From NCBI GenBank assembly GCA_026874595.1, contig CM049320.1:6577464-6641463 (forward strand): a stretch of 64,000 nucleotides of DNA. Direction: 5' to 3'. This document shows, one piece after another, positions 1-10,647 of the stretch (positions are counted from its first letter, which is position 1; every line of letters starts with the position of its first letter). The translations under genes and the position numbers were made by a program. The notes beneath the pieces were generated by a model. The model saw only the letters and a list, made by a program, of their open reading frames with translations, had not been told where the DNA came from and made no database searches. This DNA is from Sipunculus nudus (taxonomy: Eukaryota > Annelida > Sipuncula > Golfingiida > Sipunculidae).

Positions 1-1744
1 TATTTCTTAATAATTTTTGATACTTTATTTTTATCCAATTCACAACTATTTTATTTCTGGCTCTACAATGCAAATGTAAAGTGCATATTACACTGATTAA
101 GTATTTTGTTTAATATTTTATGGAAAAAAAAAAATTATTTTAAGAAGCCATTCGTAACAGAGTTATAGTTTGTGTATATAAATGCAGGATAGTTGATTAC
201 AAGCCGTCAGGAGTCAGGGAGGGGTAATATTGCGATCTGGTTCCTCGCTTCTTTTATGGACAGTGGGACATCAATGGGAAACTGGTTTAATTGATTTTTT
301 TACAAGCGCAGTATTCAGTGTTGGAAAAAACGGTATACAGTGTTGACAAAGAAAATTGTAAGGATCGATCCGTGTCATAGCAGCCTTATGTAAGTTTAAA
401 TTTATTTTTATTCACAAACTGTAGTAAAGCTAGGTTCTTATTTATATGCTTATAAGTTATATCAGTTAAGAACACAGTGGCTTGCTTGCCTTTCCTGTAC
501 ATGTTATATCAAATTATTCCCTTATTGCCACTTGATGATATGTATTTCATGATACAGTATGACAAATGTTAGTGCTATTTCATGCATTATTTAATTGCTA
601 TAACTAACCACAGTGAACTTGGTTAATTTTATTATTCTAAACAGTAAACAGACATGTATAACGACTTGATAAACGTTTTCAGATAATATGATGATGGATT
701 AGATTTCCGCTTCTTCTTGGTATATATTTTACTTTAGATGTAGTTTTTAGGGTCTAAAGATATAGTATTTAGGTATCTCTCTCTCTCTCTCTCTCTGTAT
801 GTGATTGACATTTTGGAATTAATATCGTCAGAGCGTGTTGTCTGCTTTTGTGTTACGTCTTTCTTTCCCTGCACCAACAGGTCATTTGATCTTTTATGTG
901 TTATTTTGAGTGTGCTGTTTTTTCCCGCACTGATGACATATACAAAGCCAGGAATTATACGAACATTGCGAGTGAACAAAGTGTAACCTTATATGATCAC
1001 CTCTACGGCTTATGATATAATACTATTTTATGAATTGTTTGAAAGTCATACATCGGGTCTGCCTATGGTGAATTGCAAAGTGCAGTTGGGATTACCAGTA
1101 TAGTACTGTTCGGAATTTTACTGATTCAGAATTTACATGCACTTATTGGCGAAGGTAGCCTACTAACACATGCATATTGCTATATATAAATATATAGGAT
1201 ATGTGAAATAACTCCAAATAAGCCAAAGCAATTATTTTCAGCTACGTTCCGATTACCCTGCCGATCTGTGTGTCAGGCATGTGGCACGCGCCCTATTGTT
1301 GTTGATTGCGCAATAGGGTGTCCTCGCGGGACAATAAACCTGAACGACTTCACGCCTCGCTATCTCGATTTCACACCTAAGGTGTGATCTGTCCCACTTC
1401 GGTCTCACCAACGGGTTTGCCGAAAGTAAGTGGCCAAAACACTCCCAAATATAAAACGATACACATTTTTTTTGTGCACCTCCCTTTCGTCTGATTCTAA
1501 GGAATACTCCTACACCGAATCAATTCTACACTCCAGCGGGTCATGAACTTATTTCACAGCAAAGGACGGGAGCCGTCGCTGTTTTCACGCTCTCCACACC
1601 TTTTCTGCTTTCGAGTTATCAAGCGCACTGATGAATTACAAATTATTCCATTTCATGACATGAAACCAATTTATAAAGGAACTACTACTCACCTGCGAAG
1701 AGTTTATTGATAAATTTTAGTAATTTCTTACTGAAAATTGCTGA
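1..1744. other. Non-coding stretch, no gene seen
   Basis: AT-rich sequence without a convincing reading frame. A pure (TC)n microsatellite lies at about 777-797. A hairpin-forming inverted pair, CCCTATTG with CAATAGGG, lies near 1287-1315, and a near-palindrome around CACACCTAAGGTGTG lies near 1372-1386. I see no splice-bounded coding exon, but short exons could be missed by eye. Confidence 0.5.
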
Positions 1745-1751
1745 TAAATAC

Positions 1752-1832
1752 ATGACGAGTATACCCGTCATAGGCACTGGGGGAATCAGAAAATATGACG
1801 AGTATACTCGTCATAGGCAGCGAAAGTGTTAA
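1752..1832. mobile_element. piggyBac (Looper-like) terminal fragment
   Basis: Two copies of a 20-bp palindromic box lie 43 bp apart. The one at 1795-1814 (ATGACGAGTATACTCGTCAT) is a perfect palindrome; the one at 1752-1771 has a single change. The second is followed by AGGCAGCGAAAGTG and then TTAA at 1829-1832. A TTAA target site next to a terminus carrying such palindromic boxes is the pattern of piggyBac/Looper-type elements; the family name is from memory and is an inference. No transposase frame and no opposite terminus were located, so this is a solo end or a short non-autonomous copy. Confidence 0.45.
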
Positions 1833-3427
1833 AATTATGCTATAGTTACTCAACAAAATTAGACATTTAAGAAAACATATCAATATGCATTGGCTAAAAT
1901 CACCTTAGTTTTAACTTGTGAATGTCAACCATGAACATTGTGATGGTATGTAATTTGATTTTAACAGATGAAAAAAAATAAATATATTTTATTTACAAAT
2001 TTTCTGCGTGGGTACATTAATTCATATGTAGAGTTTTATTTTTTAAATATACACTTTTTTTTACAATATATCATTTATAACTAAATTGAATAAACAACCA
2101 GAACATTGAATGACATTTTGCCAACACACACGTGCGTCTTGCACATAAACACTGCACCATGCACCGGTATAGGCCTACATGTAACATATCAACATTATAT
2201 ACTTATAATATTATTGAGTTTATTAAATACACAAAATTAATGATTTTCACAAAATATCTGACAGCTATATCTTTATTTATAAAATTTTTACATATTTAAA
2301 ATCGTTTTTCACGGCATGCTTGCGCATTTCGAGTTTAGTACGCGAATATACACAACTTACAAACAATGGATAACAGGGATCGCTTTTAAAATCGACTATA
2401 GAATGTTAACTAACTCTCCGAATTCCGTTAAAATAGTAATTAATTCTTCATAAAGTTGATGTTGCCAGTGTGATAATACGCTCATAATATCATAGTCTCG
2501 CTCATAGTTTCGTACTTCGATTTAAGGACGACCTTCCTTCCTTTGAAGTACGTACCTAAATCGAAGGACGTCTTAAAACTGCGGTCATCCCTGACCTGGT
2601 TAAATGTATCGCATATTATGCAAATGTTAATTATCAAGCATTATATTAATAAGATAAGAATACCCGTCTGTTAGTTATTCGCATCATTTTAAAGGACTTT
2701 CACACCTTTCTTTCACGCGGGACGATATTAACGTGGAGATTTTATCTGTCTTAGCTGAAATGTCTTGTATTAAAAATTGCTGTTCATTTGTCACATAATA
2801 TGTGCAATTAATTTACATAACGTTCACTTTTTTTACATGTATATTTGGAATAAAAACGACTTATAAAATAACCATTATTTGTTCCCGATTCGTTACGGTG
2901 ATTGTATATTATTGACTCGTCACTCGAATTGTCATCACCAACGCTCACGGTCGGCTCAAACATGTACGGCGGTACATTTTTCGCTCCCCGGTATCCTAGT
3001 ATCTTTACCTGAATGACCACGGAAGCTGTCGTAACTTGATGGGTCAAAATGACTGTTGAAACCGTGATGGACTCGACACTTTCAGAAAGGACATCGTTAC
3101 AAAGACCAGTGGCCATTGTATATACACAGGGTGACTGCCGTAGTAAGCCTGCACGGACTGTGCCTGCACTTGAGAACCCGAGCGGCTCAGTAACACTGAC
3201 CCTGTGGCGAGTGTCCACATATTTGCCTTATTGCTCATTAATCAAGCTCAATCAGCACATGTCACCAGCGGTATGTCACTTTAATAGATAGGGGTACGAT
3301 GCACTCTACACAAATGGGGTATATTTCGCTGGTCATATCCTTTAACACACGTATTGACAGTTACCGCTGACTTCTCGGAATCAGATTAGGAACTGGACTA
3401 TGAGTAATTAAACTTTGATTTTAATAA
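1833..3427. other. Non-coding stretch with one unrecognised open frame
   Basis: AT-rich intergenic DNA. An inverted repeat near 2513-2572 pairs a strand around TACTTCGATTT with one around AAATCGAAGGA and could be a small MITE. A 136-codon open frame on the minus strand (2808-3218) overlaps open frames of 80 codons on the plus strand and 64 on the minus; none resembles a family I know, and there is no splice or start context to choose between them. I do not call a gene here. Confidence 0.4.
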
Positions 3428-5241
3428 ATGGCGCCCCTGAAAGTACTAACGCTAAACTGTGAAAGGTGATAAAAATGCTAAATATCTTCTCAGATGCGAA
3501 AAATGCTAAATATCTTCTCAGATTAGAAAAATCTCATGCATATAGAAAACTTATTCAAAGTCTTAAGACCACAGATGGCCGTATTATATCCGAGCACACT
3601 GACTTAATAGAGGAACAGAGCAATTATTTTAGTAAAATATATAAAAAAGGGAGGCTAGCAATCTTACTAAAACATTTTAAAATTTTGTTATGGATATAGA
3701 TACGCCTAAATTAGAGATCACTGATCGTGAGCAATGTGAGGGCTAATAACCACAGATGAACTTAGCAGAAGTCTTCCAAAAATGAAAAATAACAGTAGTC
3801 CGAGACTAGACGGTCTGACTACCGAATTTTATAAATTCTTCTGGAGCAAAATAAAACACATTTTACAGAAGGTTTATGATCATGCATTTGTAAAAGGTGA
3901 ACTATCAGCGACACGGAAACGCGGTATTATTACTCTAATACATAAAGGTAAGGACATACCGGAGGATGAGCTTACTAACTGGCGCCTTATTAACTTATAC
4001 TTAAATGATGATGATAAACCCGGGCCTCTTGTTGTGGTGGATCTTAGAAAAGCATTTGATACTCTTTCCAAACAATTTATGATCAAGTCATTTCAGCACT
4101 TTGGTTTCGGAACGGACTTTGTAAAATGGATAATAATTTTAAATGAGGATGCTAACAATTGTATACAACATAATGCCTTGATCCCTAAAAGCTTCACATT
4201 AGAAAGATGAGTAAGACTAGGATATCCCCTCTCTCCACTAACCTTTATAGTCGCAGTGAAATTGTTAGCTTGTAAAATACGACAAAATAAAACCATAAAG
4301 GGAATTGACCTTCCACGAAGGCAATATGCAGGATTACAAATAAATTTATCCAAAACTGAAGCTTTATGGCTTGGTAGAAATAAGAAATGTCAAGACAGAG
4401 TTGCCGATCTGAAGTGGCTTCGTTACCCAGACAAAGAAATAAAAATTCTTGGAGTAATATTTAGTAACTGCAAACCAGCATCTAAAATCCAATTAAGCAA
4501 AATGGAGAAAGCAATAACTGAGATTAAAAAAAGGGAGAGACGCAATCTCTCTATCATAGGCAAATAGTCATCGTTAAAACCTTTGTAATGTCGCATTTTA
4601 TATATTTAATGCAATCATTATCAATGCCTGAAGATGTCGCCACTGAACTTAACCGCATTATTTTCCGGTTCATATGGAAAAACATTACAACAATAAAAGA
4701 GCTTTCGAAAAGTTGAAAAGAAACACGATGACTCTTGATTTTGATTATGGAGGTCTAAAAGTCATTGATATGAAAATTATGCAGTAAGCGCTATTAATTA
4801 AATGGGTAAAATTGTTTACCGATCAATCTGAGGAAACCTGTAAAAATATTCCGGAGTACTACTTCAATAAACTGGGTAGAAATAAAAACGTTTTACAGGA
4901 AAACACCTTACCGAAAAAAATTTAAAATTTGCATGTAATAAAAAACGAATTTTACCGTAAAGTATTAAAAACGTGGCTTTTAACCCAAAAACGAGGGCTA
5001 GCACACCTAGCTTCACCGGTGCTATGGGACAATACCGCATTTTCATATAGAGACAACATTCTTTTCTTTTAGTCTGGGTACAGGGAGAGCTTATCTACTT
5101 CCTTGATTTAGTACAAAATGGTCTTATCATGAGTTTTGAAGACGTGATCAGAAAAATCGGGAAAAGTCCTGCTAGAATGCTGGAGTATAATGTAGAACAG
5201 ACGGCAGTTAAAAATTTTATCCACAAGAACGATACAGACTA
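3428..5241 (+). pseudogene. LINE-A, L1/Tx1-type retrotransposon remnant, 5' and middle part
   Basis: Frames in this stretch read as the second ORF of an L1/Tx1-type LINE. It begins at an ATG (3428) followed by about 13 codons like the start of an apurinic-type endonuclease (a LNC motif near residues 9-11). It then jumps straight to the linker before the reverse transcriptase (KYLLRLEKSHAYRKL, about 3508). The fingers and palm follow: a degenerate form of the PGxDGLTxEFYKxFW motif (3794-3844), HKGKD with NWR, then VVDLRKAFD (4036-4062). Most of the endonuclease is gone, and the YADD catalytic segment is deleted near 4320-4330. Many frameshifts and stops are present, including a stop at 4208, and a ~24-bp tandem duplication lies near 3475-3524. 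The sequence runs on to 5241, where the Tigger element interrupts it. Confidence 0.8.
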
Positions 5242-5438
5242 CAGTCGGACCCTTCTAATCCGGCCTTCGATAGTCCTGCATTCGGCGTAAACCGGCAGAT
5301 TTCTTGAGAACGGATTTCCCACATTATATTTTTAGGTCGTAATCCGGCTTTTTGCGTAATCCGGCTCCGGCACAATTACCGAGAACCAACATCCCTATTT
5401 ATGATAAACATCATCTACGTAATCCGGCACGCCTCAGT

Positions 5439-5651
5439 GACTTCCCCGCCGGTGAACATCAAACAGCTCACTGTCGGTCATGCACAAGTCGCACGCCCGG
5501 CAGAGCAAACAGACCCGCGGTTTCGGTGTAAACTGATAATTAGTTAGCTGTGACTTCCCGGCCGGTGAACATCATACGGGCTCACTGGCGGTCATGCGTG
5601 CAGAGCAAACAGTCCCGCGGTTTCGGTGTACTGATAATTAATTAGCTTTGA
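5439..5651 (+). repeat. Tandem duplication in the Tigger 5' leader
   Basis: A ~105-bp unit beginning TGACTTCCC and ending near a GATAATTA motif occurs twice in tandem, at about 5439-5545 and 5551-5651. The copies differ by small indels, including loss of about 15 bp after GGTCATGC in the second copy. It lies between the terminal repeat and the transposase start, where a pogo-type element would keep its promoter. Confidence 0.7.
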
Positions 5652-5924
5652 CCGAATGATTGTTTGGTCGGAAGCGTCGACCCATCATACATGAAAGGGT
5701 GTATTGGTCTCGCTGGTTGATTGCAAACATAAACAACGTGTCAATGTTGAGTAGATTTAATCATTGTGTTTATGTTTGTTACTTGTTTTAATTCTATTTA
5801 ATTATGTTTAAAGTGACTTCAAAGAACAAACAAACTAAAAAGAGTGAATAATTAAAGATTTTTATGCCTATAAATACTGCAGTGATTAAAGAGTATTTAT
5901 TATCGTCATTGACATACGCCAGCT

Positions 5925-7469
5925 ATGCCGAAACGAAAGCGCTGTGAAATCAATGTTTCTCTGAAGAGAGACATCTGCCTCTACAAAGAAAAACACCCAA
6001 AGGCGACACAGAGAGACATCGTGGGATGGGTTGCTACTGAACACAAGATCGACATTGGTCATCAGACTGTGTCAGACATACTGTCAAACAAAGACAAGTG
6101 GCTGAAAATGGATGAAAGCACAGACACAGTGAAAAGGATGAAAATGGGCAAGCATCCACAGCTGGAAGAGGCATTGACACTATGGTTGAAAGACATTGTG
6201 GCCCACGGAGCGATCGTTTCCACTGACATTCTCCGTGAAAAAGCAAAAGAGCTAGGACAGCAACTGGGGATCACTGACTTCCAATACTCGAATGGATGGA
6301 TAGATAGGATGAAAGCACGAGGTGGCATCAAACAGCACGTCATGCATGGTGAATCAGGGAGCGTAGACCAACAAGTCGAATCAAAGGGTCGAAGTGACGT
6401 TCAAGCAGCACTTGTCGGATACGGTCTTTGCAACAATTTTAATTTTGACGAAACTGGATTATTCTTCCGCCTAGGCCCTGACAGAACACTTGCTACAGCA
6501 CCAGCCAAGGGAACTAAGAAGTGCAAGGATCGGCTGACAGTTGGTCTTGCTGCAAATGCGGACGGATCTGAGAAACTAAAACCAATCGTGATCGGAAAAT
6601 CCGCTAAACCTCGCTGCTTTAAAGGATTCGACCCCGCGCCCATCGTTAAGTACAAGAATAACAAGAAAGCGTGGATGGTCAGCACTATGTTTGAAGAATA
6701 CGTCAGCCAGATAAACAGGAAGATGAAGCTTCAAGGAAGGAAAATCGTGCTGTTGGTCGACAACCACACTTCTCACAAAGACCAGCACTGGGATCATGTT
6801 CGACTGGTTTATCTGCCGCCCAATACCACGTCAAAGTTACAGCCACTGGACGCGTGGGTTATTCAAGCCTTCAAATGTCACTACAGAAAGATACAGGCAA
6901 AGGACTGGATTGCACAAGCTGAGGACCGTGGGGCAATAGAGAAAACGTCTGTGAAAGATGCAATCTACTTCATAAGACAGGCTTGGAACGAGGTCAGCGA
7001 GCACACTATCGCCAACTGTTTCAAGCATACAGGCATTCTCCCAAACAGCGATGAGACAGCCCCGCCCCCTTCTGCGTCACTGCCGGATTCTGCCGAGCTT
7101 GCCCGAGTTGTCGCTCAGCTACCAATCGAAAACACGCTGACCGCGGATGAATATCTCGTGGTTGATTCCGGTGTTCCTACAGGAGATATGCTTAGTGACG
7201 CGGACATTTTGGATATTGTGTCGGTCGGGAAGAAAGACGATGATGATAGCGAGGACGAGTGTGACGCGAGTCCGGACGAACAGCAGCCGCCAACTGCTAA
7301 GATCGCCAGACAGGGACTGCGGGATATGGTCAGATACGCGGAGACGAAGCCCCAGGATTTCGACGAGCGGGATTTGCTGCTACTGCGAGACATGCTGTCT
7401 AGACCCAATTCAGCCGCTCTCCGTGACAACAAGCAGTGCACATTGGACAGATACTTCAGTGCAAAGTAA
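5925..7469 (+). CDS. Tigger/pogo-type transposase (DDE superfamily endonuclease, CENP-B-like)
   Basis: This 514-residue protein would cut and paste the surrounding element. Residues 1-60 form a Psq-type helix-turn-helix (basic MPKRKRCEIN start). Residues about 70-140 form a CENP-B-type helix-turn-helix (HPQLEEALTLWLKD; YSNGWIDRMKARGGI). The DDE_1 catalytic core follows with NFDETGLF (D175), LLVDNHTSH (D279) and LQPLDAWVIQAFK (D309). The last pair is 30 residues apart, as expected for Tigger/pogo. After it comes an acidic tract (residues 435-450) and a C-terminal QCTLDRYF (504-511), which fits the PCNA-interacting QxxLxxYF box reported for pogo transposase. The ATG at 5925 is the first in frame and precedes the first domain. 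No stop or frameshift is seen, so the copy could be active or recently inserted. Confidence 0.93.
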   Translation: MPKRKRCEINVSLKRDICLYKEKHPKATQRDIVGWVATEHKIDIGHQTVSDILSNKDKWLKMDESTDTVKRMKMGKHPQLEEALTLWLKDIVAHGAIVSTDILREKAKELGQQLGITDFQYSNGWIDRMKARGGIKQHVMHGESGSVDQQVESKGRSDVQAALVGYGLCNNFNFDETGLFFRLGPDRTLATAPAKGTKKCKDRLTVGLAANADGSEKLKPIVIGKSAKPRCFKGFDPAPIVKYKNNKKAWMVSTMFEEYVSQINRKMKLQGRKIVLLVDNHTSHKDQHWDHVRLVYLPPNTTSKLQPLDAWVIQAFKCHYRKIQAKDWIAQAEDRGAIEKTSVKDAIYFIRQAWNEVSEHTIANCFKHTGILPNSDETAPPPSASLPDSAELARVVAQLPIENTLTADEYLVVDSGVPTGDMLSDADILDIVSVGKKDDDDSEDECDASPDEQQPPTAKIARQGLRDMVRYAETKPQDFDERDLLLLRDMLSRPNSAALRDNKQCTLDRYFSAK

Positions 7470-7602
7470 CTCAGTCATTTACCCTGGTGAAAACTAGTCA
7501 CACTGTGTAAAAATGTATATGGACATTGTATATAGGTGATGATTCTGTAATTCCTCCGATTTGCATTATTTTTTGTATCGATACATTCTCCTGGAACTTT
7601 TG

Positions 7603-7608
7603 AATAAA
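7603..7608 (+). terminator. Polyadenylation signal of the Tigger transposase
   Basis: AATAAA lies 134 bp after the transposase stop codon and inside the element, followed by a T/G-rich stretch (TTTATTTGCACATTGTTTG). It is the only canonical signal between the stop and the right terminal repeat, and so the likely 3' end of the transposase transcript. Confidence 0.6.
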
Positions 7609-7838
7609 GTTTATTTGCACATTGTTTGAAGTGTTTTATTTACTTTTATTATCACTCAATTTTTACTTTATGCATAATATAATTCATCTTTAATTATAAT
7701 CCAAGATACGGCAAATATTGCTCTTCCCTGGGTTTGTGATTTTAGCTGTGGGTGTCCCTGATACGTAATCCGGCAAACTGCGTAATCCGGCATAATTCCT
7801 AATCCCCGATGGTGCCGGAGTAACGGGGTCCGACTGTA

Positions 7839-8137
7839 TATTGAACACTTTTTTCTATTCATGTGGAAAACTGAAACACATTTATTTGGAAGTAGAAAGC
7901 AAATTTTCGGTGATAGCTGGCAAAAGTGTCAAATTATCGGAAGCTGACGTAATACTCGGATACAAATGTGAAGATAATAGTGAGACCAATCACATTATTC
8001 TGATAGCAAAAGTATGTAACAGTAAATTTAATTATGGCAATACAGGCAACCTGAAATTTGTCTTCGTAGTAGAAATGAGAAATAGAATTTCAACTGTTAT
8101 TGTATATTGTACCATATGTAGTATCCTACGGTCCTAG
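7839..8137 (+). pseudogene. LINE-A, 3' part beyond the Tigger insertion
   Basis: This stretch continues the LINE interrupted at 5241. The frame reads as the C-terminal region that follows the reverse transcriptase in L1/Tx1 elements: FFYSCGKLKHIYLEVESKF, then NHIILIAKVCNSKF, then VVEMRNRIS. The frame stays open for about 98 codons and ends at a TAG at 8135-8137. Where the original LINE 3' end lies beyond about 8110 is not clear, and no poly-A tail is seen. Confidence 0.7.
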
Positions 8138-8140
8138 GTT

Positions 8141-8989
8141 CTAGCTGTCGGAACCAGATCGGATATAATTTGTAAAAGCCAGCTTTGAGCAATAAACTGT
8201 GAAAAAATACTATATTGTATTATATTTGTATTATATTTGGCTGGTAACCAGGGCAGCCTATTAAGCACTGGTGAGATGTGATCAATTCAGATACACTCTA
8301 GCCTCTTTATTTACCCTCTGTTCATCCGCCAACCACGCCTACCGCCAACAAAAGACAAAAAACCGATTTCCTCTCTACCTTTTTAACTCGTCTTTTGCCA
8401 GCCTTCCGCCATATCCGCCATCCTCTAGGGCACAGTGATGTACATCAAATGTGCCAAATTCCCTTGATAATACGCCAACTACCTGATTCCAACTTAAGGC
8501 AAGTAGGGAATATTTCATCCAGACGGCTTGTTTTCAGCTTGAGCTCAGTTGACCTGGCCCGGCCCGTCAGTGTTAACAACATATCACACCTCACTGCTAA
8601 TGAATCAAGTACCCGGTGCCACTTATTAATTAATGACTTAACACCCTTGAATTGTTTGGAGACAGCTGTCATCAGCTAAGTGACCGGTGTTGAATTCATA
8701 CCTAGATGTGTTTGGATAAGTGTCATTCAATTAGGTAAACCGGGTGAGTAGATTCGATAATGCATATCAAGTGACCCGCAGAGTTTGGACTTGTTGCAAT
8801 TTCTGTAATAAAAAGTTTGGTAAATAAGTGTACAGTGCATTAAAATAATCAAGTCCAGTTTCCGTTTTCAGTTTTCTCCATATTAAGTGCCTTCACTGAA
8901 GATTTTATTATATCCTCTCCAGTCCTACTTCAATCTTAATTAACTTTGGCAAGATGCCATATTGTACCAATCACTGTAAAATCTTCCCG
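8141..8989. other. Non-coding stretch, no gene seen
   Basis: No recognisable gene. Two overlapping open frames of 94 codons (plus) and 75 codons (minus) at 8395-8679 lie on opposite strands of the same DNA, have no family resemblance and are probably chance. The motif CAGTGATGTACATC near 8430 resembles the unit of the minisatellite that follows at 8990. Confidence 0.5.
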
Positions 8990-9182
8990 TTGTGACGTAC
9001 ATTCCTAACACAGTGACGTACATCAACAACACAGTGACTTACATCTATCTCTAACACTGTGACGTACATCCATGACACAGTAACGTACATCCTGAACTCC
9101 GTGACGTACATCGCTAACACATGTGACGTACATCCCAAACACCATGACGTACATCCCTTAAACATTGATGTACATCAATCAC
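8990..9182 (+). repeat. 21-bp minisatellite with repeated TGACGTACATC
   Basis: About nine tandem units of roughly 21-24 bp, each built on (CA)GTGACGTACATCC followed by a variable spacer ending AACA. Units start near 8990, 9011, 9032, 9057, 9079, 9099, 9122, 9143 and 9166. The TGACG core resembles a CREB/ATF half-site. A 64-codon open frame on the minus strand here comes from the repeat and is not a gene. Confidence 0.85.
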
Positions 9183-10647
9183 AGTTTTTCATAGCCAACC
9201 CAGCCATTTCTTTCCAGTAAGAAAGCACAATATTATTACCTCTAATTCATCTCTACTATATTAATGTACGTATATAAACACATTTTAACTTATGTGTAGC
9301 TTAATCATGAATGAATATCAGTTATAATTGTTGTAAAAACAAGATGTAGGGCGGTTACAGAAGAAAAAAAACTTGCTTCTGAATCTAAAGGGATTGGATA
9401 AACTTGAGCCGAAGTCATGTTAACGTTTATACCAATCAGCCACATTTAGTTTCAAATTAACAGATTTATAATTAAAATATTTCTAGTCCTGATTAAACGG
9501 TATCCTGAAACGTATATTAGCTAATTCAAGTGAATATAGTTTAACCGGATTTTGCCATGCATTAAAATGTATGTGTAAAAAAAGGAAAATCCACAAAGAA
9601 CGAGTTAAACACCTTCACACCGTATGTGTTTCAATGAATACTCACAAGTTGGCGATGAGATTGAGGAGCAGTAATACCGTTTTATAATAAAAACTTTACA
9701 TCATTTATCGATGAAATGTGATCTGATAGCATTTGGTTTCGTTTTCCCTCCTAGGATTCTTACCAAACTAGCCTCGCTATAGAACTCTATTCACACTCGT
9801 ATTATGTAATTTAATGCCTCTGATTATAAGTTTTATTGAAGACATCTGACATAATTATGCTAATCATCGCTAAAAATGCTCCTTCAAAGAGATTTTCCAT
9901 GTCTATGGTTGCGACAGCGGTGAATAAGGCAATAGTGACGTTACAAAGGTCGGTGCCGTATGACGTTGCTTTGACTGACATTATTAGCTCGAATTGCTAT
10001 ATCTATATTTTCAAGTGATGAATATATAAAAAAATCTTGTGTTTTGCCACATTTAGTTTTTATTTGTCTTATATTAATTGAGTGCAGGGTCAAACATTAA
10101 TATTCACTCGGTAGTCGGCCGAATAGCTTCTGCAACCTTTAGCCTGGAACTGTTTATAATGTCTCCTGAGTATCAATGTTATCCAAGAAACTGGATCTGC
10201 TCATTTTTATTCATTGAATGATTATACGATAAAGATCATATCGAGTTCATGGTAAGACTAATCCTAGACGTGGTATATCGTCACCGAGAGCAGTCTCCCT
10301 CGAACTCGTCTTATAAATTCATAAGAATATTCTTATGAATAAAAATATTGAATACAGAAGAATACGCTATCCGAAAAAGACCGTTAGAGTTCTTATTGAA
10401 AGGTCTAGGTTCAAACATTTAAAACCTAAATCAAGAATTTTTATCCGTGTTATTTTGTCAAGTTTACGTGATAACCCTTTGCTGTCATACCCATTAGGGT
10501 ATAAACTATAAAAAAACTATTCTCAACAATATTTGTTCCTCCTTTATATAAACTAAATTGGTTCAAATGGTGCTCTAGTTGACCAATTCAAGATTAACGA
10601 TCATAGGAGTGATTTATCCACCCTCTCCCGTTAAACATTTTTTTTCT
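9183..10647. other. Intergenic stretch downstream of the fucosyltransferase gene
   Basis: AT-rich DNA with no recognised gene. It should hold the 3' untranslated region of the minus-strand fucosyltransferase, but I see no canonical AATAAA (TTTATT on this strand) until about 10206, over 400 bp from the stop. That distance is possible, so the transcript end is unresolved. A 60-codon plus-strand frame at 9836-10018 is not recognisable. Confidence 0.4.

Larger units (their letters stand above)
5242..7836 (+). mobile_element. Complete Tigger/pogo-type DNA transposon (2595 bp)
   Basis: Both ends begin CAGTCGGACCC read inward, and the first 22 bp match at 18 positions (5242-5263 against 7815-7836 reversed). 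The element is flanked by TA on each side (5240-5241 and 7837-7838), the target duplication of the Tc1/mariner-pogo superfamily. It encodes one intact transposase. The flanking LINE reads on without loss from 5241 to 7839, so the insertion is precise. Subterminal copies of CGTAATCCGGC occur three times at the left (5338, 5355 and 5418) and twice at the right (7764 and 7781). They are candidate transposase-binding sites, which is an inference. Confidence 0.93.

Noticed and set aside
2808-3291. Possible exon with open frames of 136, 80 and 64 codons on opposite strands
   Set aside because: No recognisable domain, no consistent splice signals, and the competing frames cannot be told apart by eye.
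6034-7497. Opposite-strand and +1 frames inside the Tigger transposase
   Set aside because: They are shadows of the intact 514-codon transposase frame.
10380-10600. tRNA-like GGTTCAAA motifs
   Set aside because: No cloverleaf or acceptor-stem pairing could be built around them.
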